From Scedosporium boydii (lineage: Eukaryota; Ascomycota; Sordariomycetes; Microascales; Microascaceae), in contig NJFT01000138.1 of NCBI GenBank assembly GCA_002221725.1, positions 44,254 through 108,253 of the forward strand: a stretch of DNA of 64,000 nt, given 5' to 3'. Position numbers and translations under genes: made by a program. The notes beneath the pieces were generated by a model. It was not told the origin of the DNA. It did no database searches and saw only the letters and a program-made list of their open reading frames with translations. Positions 58,061 to 64,000 of the stretch are shown piece after piece (within the stretch, counting starts at the first letter, position 1; every line of letters starts with the position of its first letter).

Positions 58061-59589
58061 GTTGAGAGTAGAGGTGGCTTCCTTGGTAGGAATGTTTTAT
58101 GCCGATTGAGGCTGTGGTGTGAGGACCCTCGAGCAGAAGCTTCCTGATGGAGAATTACTCGTCAGGGGGCCCCTTCCACCAGACTGAAGAGTTTTCTCCG
58201 GAGAGTAGTTGCGTCGTTGAGGGATAGGGAAGGGGAAAAAAGGACGAATTCACAAGGGGTATCGTGATGCAAATGCACAATAATTACAAAATCAACCACA
58301 ACGAAGTGATATACAGAGATTAGACTTGAGCTTTTCGACTCTCAAAGCGTGGGGTTCAAGATGAAATACATAGCAGCGTTGGCTGGCCAAGGCGGTGCAT
58401 GCCGCAATTTTGAATCACAGACTAGGGACGCGTTTGGCGCGTCCGTACGCGTCCGACGCGTAGAGTGGTTCACGCACTCCAAAAATTTGGGTGTGCCACG
58501 ATTTGGTGTTTCAGCACGCGCCATCCACGCCAGTTCCACGTCCTGTCTAGGCCAGTGCCTCACACTAACAATTTATAGTTCCTCAATCCCTTTTCGGTCG
58601 CCCCCATCAACTTTCCGAATTTGGGGATCCTCGAGTGCCAAGAAATTCCGAAGCATCTAGAAAAGCCAGACCCTGCCGAGGCAGCTTCGGCATTGTGACT
58701 CTTCAATGATCTTCAAACCTATGACAGTTGTACATCGATGTTTACGTAGCCCAAAGCTTCAGATAAAAGACCTCAAGCTTGGGGTTCATCTTCCATCACC
58801 AGATTCCGTTTAATGCAGACCTCTACCGAGGTACAGTGGATTGACTCGGCATGCTCCGTACATGGGATGAGCAAGTCGCAAAGTATCGTCTCATTTCCTC
58901 TCGACAAGCGAGAAGCGGCGCATCAAACTGGGGTAGCATGACACCGCGGTATTGGAAACACAGCAGATCCGGTTACAGTTTTGTATTGAAGGTATTAATG
59001 AAGCTCAAAGTCAGGATAATAGGATTCACCACGAATAATTCCAGACCAACCTCTCGAGGTAGTATGTAGTAGTAAATGTATTAACAAAGGAAAAGACAAG
59101 CAAAGGAACGAAAGAACAAAAAAGCGAGCAAAACTCGCAAGAAAAATAAAAAGAACCCAGATACCAGTCTGCAAACCCAGCGAGGGAAAGTTCTCCCAAT
59201 AGTCTATGCTACCAACTCCCTTGAAACCCGACCATTATCCCTACGCCTCAAAACCCATGAATGCGATACGACTCTTGAAAGGCATTTCAGCCTGTGAGGG
59301 CACTTCCGCCCGTTGTTTAAAGTATACATGCTCAAACGAATCCCAGAAAATGAAGCTCTTTGTTTGCTTGGTTTCGGTGCGGTTGCGCAAGGGGGGAACC
59401 TTTGAAGGAATGTTCGATGAGAAAACATGGGATTCTTCGCCCTTCAAACCCATGGGGCATCTGGAATGGCCTCGGCTTCTCAGCCGAAGCGCAATGCGCC
59501 AGGGGCAGTGTGCGGGGAGAATGGCGGGCGCACATTTCTCTCTTCTTAAAAGAATTCCCTACTCCCTTGCAGCGAAGAGCGCCAGTTGC
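58061..59589. other. CDT1 promoter region and spacer
   Basis: Apart from the ACGCGT cluster listed separately, no gene is evident. The right part (58700-59589) is the 3' flank of the small leftward ORF and contains only unpatterned ORFs. An A-rich stretch lies at 59090-59155. Confidence 0.4.
58428..58461. promoter_or_regulatory. Cluster of three ACGCGT (MCB) boxes before CDT1
   Basis: ACGCGT occurs at 58428-58433, 58447-58452 and 58456-58461, with a GGCGCGTC between the first two. This is the binding site of MBF-type APSES complexes, which drive G1/S genes. S. pombe cdt1 is a known MBF target. The 3' side of two copies (ACGCGTCC, ACGCGTTT) also brings them close to the StuA element (A/T)CGCG(T/A)N(A/C). 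They sit about 370-400 bp upstream of the CDT1 start. Confidence 0.75.
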
Positions 59590-59826
59590 TTAATGCCGTA
59601 ACGTTGCGGGCCAGTGGTTCGCAAAACTGACTGGGCTGGGAGGTGGTGGAGCAGGTACGCTGTAGTCGTTCTCCAAGATGGAACGCCTGAGGGTGTTGGG
59701 CTCGTCAATCTTGGAAATCAGTGTCGCATTCAAGCTCGTGAAAAGATCGTGAGCCGAGGTTCCTAGGCGATTCTCCCTCCTGGGAGGAGGGATCGGGATG
59801 GGTGATACGACTTGGCTGGCAGGCAT
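59590..59826 (-). CDS. Small Pro-rich protein, 78 residues, unknown
   Basis: Uninterrupted 78-codon frame with a proper ATG. It has a Pro-rich N-terminus (SPIPIPPPRRENRLG), a middle that looks structured (AHDLFTSLNATLISKIDEP, then TLRRSILENDYSVPA), a run of Pro, and an aromatic end (FANHWPATLRH). The composition is protein-like rather than random and resembles small conserved fungal proteins, but I cannot name a family. Upstream sequence (59850-60000) has splice-like signals, so the leader may be spliced. It could be a chance ORF. Confidence 0.5.
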   Translation of the reverse strand: MPASQVVSPIPIPPPRRENRLGTSAHDLFTSLNATLISKIDEPNTLRRSILENDYSVPAPPPPSPVSFANHWPATLRH

Positions 59827-62800
59827 TGTGTATGTGTGGTTGTTCGTAGGAGAGTCCCAAGGGTGTAAGGCTTGGTGATGGCTGTCGGAAGGGGGACGAT
59901 GTTAGCAACGAGTGTTTTTAGGTCGAGATCAAAGGACGGCAATTTTTGGGGGGTATATGCATGAAAACAAAAGTCAGGTTTTCACTTACAGTTAGAGAGA
60001 GGCGAAATGGATTTTTATAAGTCCAAGACGATTGACCGAGACGACAGACACCGAGGTATAGTGGAGTGGTGATTTGCTTCTGATGTGATGGGTGGTGGGT
60101 GGGGACGGATAAGAGAGGCTAAGGATTTTTTGCACGACTCGGACGAAAGTGTCTTGGGGTATGGCTTTACGGCGCAAAGATGGGGATTGGAGGTAATATA
60201 TAGAGAAGAGCGAAGAGAAGAGTAAACAGAGAGATAGGAGAAGGGAGAAAGGATTGCGAGAAATGTGAAATACGTATCTATGAAGTAAATTGGGAAGTCG
60301 GTATTAACGGTTTGACCTGGCAGGGCGAAGGGGACTTTGGGGAAGGTACGATGGACAAAGTACCAGCCCGGGGAAAACGGGAAAGGCAGGGGTGAGAAGT
60401 TTGATGCCTGGATCTTGGTGTTGGGTGTTGGGTGCGACCGAGACAGAACATTGAAGCTACGAAAGTACAAGCTCAGGGGCGCATTAGGGCAATATTGGAT
60501 GGAGTAAACTCATATCACCATAGGGAGCGGTCCCTGGAGCCGGGACGTAGCGTATGCACTATGAAGTAATAGCATCGATTCAGTCTGAGAGCATCTTCAT
60601 CCAGTGGGTTGATCAGTGAGGCCAACCCATTCGTGTACAAAGTATTGATGATATCCCAGGTTCAGCTATACCAGGCATCCAATCGTCCCATTAGGGTGAG
60701 TGCAGCCGACGGAGACCCAAACTACGGCACTGGCTTGCTAAGACCTCTTCGAAACCTGACTGAGAAGGCAACATCAAACCATGGGCCGTTTAACTCTGGG
60801 TTGCTCACTCGATGTTCTCCAGGATGAAATGTTGCCGTCCGTCTCACACAGTCCCCCATAGTCCACCAACATCAGTCGCCTTAACGCACCATGTCCGTGT
60901 ACGTAGTGTATACGTGTACAGGTTGGAGAAGAATGATGAAAGCACTACGAAGTGGATGGCGAGCCAGTGGATCTCTGCCCCGACCTCTTGGCCAGCCTCG
61001 GGGTGTGTTAAAATTTGTGAAAATTTACCGTCGGGTCCAGTCATGTTTGCCCCATCCAGGATGCTTGCTTATATCCCTCCCGTCTTGGAGAGCATTCCGA
61101 CGGAAGCAGCAACCTATACTGGCAGGGCGGGAGGGAATGTTCCAGGTGCTCCCGAGGTTTCTTCGTGTACTTCGTACTGTTGAGGACTGTTTTCGGTGTC
61201 TCTTCTTTTCCCGCTCCACCTGCCTGGGGGAACAACGGGAAGCAAATTATACGAGTCTGGGGCAAAGATCTGTTTGTGCCGAGCTGCAACTGGCAATGGT
61301 GGTCGGATCACAGGAGAAAACCATGCTGCGCCGGCTTTGTTATTTTGGCGTTTAGAGGGAAACGGTTAAGTCCTGTCGGCAACTGCAAATCGTAAAATCG
61401 CCTCATTGGTTCTCTCGCCCCAAAGTGGGAACAAAGCTCACCCCCAGCGCCCAGGGGTCAATCAACGCGAAGGCAACCTGACTTCATCGAAGGAAAATTT
61501 TAAGCAAAAGATCTCCTGAGCTTTTTATATTCTGTACAAGGTACCAGCGGAGATTCGCTGGGGGCTAAACCCTCTATGGTCTGGCTAAAAACTGCTCCAT
61601 ACCTCCGGTGCTCTTCCAGTTCCCGCCGTTGGTGTCTTGATCATCGGTGAGCTGCTGCATCCGGACAAAGTGGCATGTGTATCACACGTTGCCCCCGTTT
61701 CGTTTCTGGCCGGGGCGGTCAGGGCCGGTTCTATGCTTCTTCCATTGAGCTGGAGCATAACGCCATCCCATCGTCGGGTTCACAATGTAAACTAACTAGT
61801 TTAAGTGGTACTCAAATGGGCCTTGGCTTGAATGTGGATCTGGAATGGAGCACCGGGGGGGAAGCCTTGTAATGTCAAAAATTTAGGAATCATCAAATGC
61901 AGTACGCAAACGAATCATAAATATCAAAAGCAAACTATTCTTGCACATTTGTTTCGTACAAGGAGTAAAACGTCAAAATGAATCCCATGCGCAAGGGGTG
62001 TGCCCCATTGACGGAGGTAATGTCCGGGACTAGCATTCAACAGGCAGCAATCTGCAAGCCATGAAGATGCATAGAAAAGCCCCGGCTCATCTCTCCTGGC
62101 TTCCAAAACGTTCTGCCGGGCCCTACACTACCGAAACAGAGAACCTTCCAATTTCGATGCTGGCTTCGCCCCCAGGTTTATTACCCCGGGTCCCCTGGAA
62201 ACCGCTCTTCCCTGTTCCTCGGTGCCTCTCAGGGCATTTTGGAGCCCTGTAAGGGATCAAGAGGAGCAAGGAATACGGAAGGGATCAATTGGTCCCTATT
62301 TCGAGCAAAGTAAGGGAATACATAGATTAATTTATACTGAGGCAGTTGAGTGTGTATATACTGCACTACTTTGCACTTGGCTCTGGCCCGCTTTTTCATC
62401 CAGTAGTTTACTTCGTACAGAGTAGACAGCTACTTCACAGTTTACAAGCACGAAGTAATCTATACTCAGTACTACGACAAAATACGGGGTGCATGAGAAG
62501 AAAAAAAGAAGTCAAAGAAGAGCCGGACTTGTGGGGTTCGGTCATTAGATCTTGCGGAGAACAGAGTCTATGATAGGCGGGAAGTCGTCAACAGAGCATC
62601 GACTGATACTCGTTCCCTTGCAAAGTTCCCAGCGTCTCGGACCAGTTGCCCGGGATTATCGATGCTCGGCAGAAAATTGAAAATTTTTGCTGGGGAGATT
62701 GATCCACAAGTACCAGTTTGTCTCGCCAGAAATCAAATCAGTCGAAAGAGACGACATTCTCGGACCACTGGCAAAAAAGAAAAGCCAGTACAAAGGTAGA

Positions 62801-64000
62801 GAGCTAAGCTACTTCGTATCCCCTGTTAACTAAATAGCTTATACTTCGTACCTGTGTCGCAGTTTAGTGCTTCGCACCAAGTAGATATCCCGGAACCTCT
62901 CCGCCTCTCCCCATCCTATCAACTCCACGCTCCGCCATTCAACAGAATCGAGATCGATTAATAGGTCGTGAGTGGTGTCTCTCCCGATCACGACATGTTT
63001 ACGGAGTAGTTTATGTGTGTATATAATCTATCATATCATTAGGATCTGGACGTGGTAGTGTAGCACCGAAAAGCAAATGCCGAACTCAATGCCAATATTC
63101 TTTTTTACCATCAACAGTCGGAAAGCTCCAGATCTTCGCTCTTTTTGGCTCGACGACACACGACCAGGCAAAAACGCCCCATGATTCCGTGTGCGAGGGA
63201 ATTTGCAATACCGGACCGCGGTAATATCTCTAATATTGCCTGGAAAGAGATCCCATTTCCGGGGATTCTGACTCACACGACTTTTCCATAAGATCACAAT
63301 ATAGTAGTCCACGTTGCAAAGCCATCCCTCGTACTCTCGCCACGTTGCTCTTCTTCTCCCATGTTTCATCTCGGTCAGGCGTAATTTCGGTATTTGTCCC
63401 CCAGATTTTCGCTCACCGGCAAACGGAACCTCGAGCCGAGGACCTAATCTACGCATACAGGTGCACGCAAATGCAATTTGGTTGGTATGAAGTACGAAGT
63501 ACTATTACTCATGTTCCATAATTCTCAAGAACCAACCGCCCATCTGTTGCCTCCAAATTCATCGCCTCGGTCAACCACATGCTCATATGGGTGTGAATCG
63601 TAACCAACACCATTCCACGTCGTACTTCGTACTTTGTAGTTATCAAGTTTGTTATTCGCAGGCTCTGTGGACATCGAGAACACCTTCATTTCCTCATCGC
63701 AAATTCACACTCGGGCAGACCGGACAGACTCCACTCATATTACCTCGTCGGAAATGGCTGATGAGGGCAATCAAAGACTTCACTGGCACGGTGAACGACC
63801 CGGGTTCGTCCGTGCCAGGATCAAAAAATTCTTTCCAATCCCCTTTTCGAGGCAATGGTTGCTTTAGCTTGTGTCGTCTGCGTAAATCAAACCAGCCGAT
63901 GTACCGTCTTGGACCGTTATTGTTTGCCCTGAAGACTAGACGAAGTCCCTCAGTACGACAAGCACTAAACTAGGACTTTGGAGAAGCGCAGTGCCCCGCT
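59827..64000. other. Gene-poor right end with dense TACTTCGTA elements
   Basis: No gene is supported in about 4.2 kb. Exact TACTTCGTA/TACGAAGTA copies occur at 61168-61176, 62409-62417, 62810-62818, 62842-62850, 63493-63501 and 63623-63631, plus TACTTTGTA at 63630-63638. The longest ORFs (60015-60470 on -, 60891-61355 and 63587-63973 on +) have no recognisable motifs. The window ends inside this block. Confidence 0.4.
62409..62850. repeat. Three exact TACTTCGTA copies within 440 bp
   Basis: Exact copies lie at 62409-62417, 62810-62818 and 62842-62850, all in the same orientation, with further single-mismatch forms (CACGAAGTAAT near 62451, TGCTTCGCACC near 62870). This is the densest stretch of the dispersed element in the right third of the window. 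Confidence 0.65.

Noticed and set aside
63587..63973. 128-codon ORF near the right edge
   Set aside because: No motif, and it overlaps a TACTTCGTA copy, which elsewhere is never coding.

Overview
The window looks like a stretch of a filamentous ascomycete genome (Pezizomycotina, most likely Sordariomycetes). The reasons are short GT-AG introns of about 55-120 nt, genes on both strands with no operons, an APSES regulator of the StuA/ASM-1 type, a CCG-6-like cell wall protein, fungal GPI-anchored proteins, and TC-rich leaders before start codons. I recognise fifteen protein-coding genes. I also describe one small ORF, one unusual tRNA-like element and one possibly decayed frame. Species cannot be told from sequence alone.

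Layout. 1-3.6 kb: long pyrimidine-rich leader of stuA. 3.66-5.97 kb (+): stuA/asm-1, a developmental APSES factor. 7.77-13.01 kb (-): full-length ABCC multidrug-type transporter in eight exons. 13.5-14.05 kb (+): an interrupted open frame, possibly a decayed gene. 16.29-16.77 kb (-): ccg-6-like wall protein. 16.8-21.7 kb: gene-poor. 21.74-22.90 kb (-): dienelactone hydrolase-family protein, divergent from RPA1 (23.58-25.61 kb, +), the large subunit of the single-strand DNA binding complex. 26.26-27.86 kb (-): COP9 signalosome subunit 3. 29.41-31.24 kb (-): CCCH zinc-finger protein. 32.44-37.74 kb (-): Mit1/CHD3-like chromatin remodeller, divergent from an MRM1-like mitochondrial rRNA 2'-O-methyltransferase (38.33-40.01 kb, +). 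40.33-40.40 kb: tRNA-like element. 40.86-42.16 kb (+): GPI protein with four repeats of a six-cysteine module. 42.2-46.7 kb: gene-poor. 46.71-47.47 kb (+): cysteine-containing secreted GPI protein. 48.90-50.85 kb (+): DUF1365 membrane protein. 53.51-54.18 kb (+): GFA-fold zinc protein. 55.19-55.72 kb (+): MBF1 coactivator, convergent with CDT1 (56.59-58.06 kb, -), the replication-licensing factor. 59.59-59.83 kb (-): small 78-residue ORF. 59.8-64 kb: gene-poor.

Functionally this is mainly conserved housekeeping and regulatory content: DNA replication (RPA1, CDT1), protein turnover (CSN3), chromatin (Mit1-like), transcription (StuA, MBF1) and mitochondrial rRNA modification, mixed with surface proteins and one transporter. 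Two non-coding signals stand out. First, a nearly palindromic 9-mer, TACTTCGTA/TACGAAGTA, occurs 15 times by my count, always between genes, where about 0.5 would be expected by chance. Second, ACGCGT (MCB-type G1/S boxes, also compatible with the StuA site) occurs three times within 34 bp upstream of CDT1 and once upstream of RPA1. I saw no CRISPR array, biosynthetic cluster, intact transposon or virus-derived gene.
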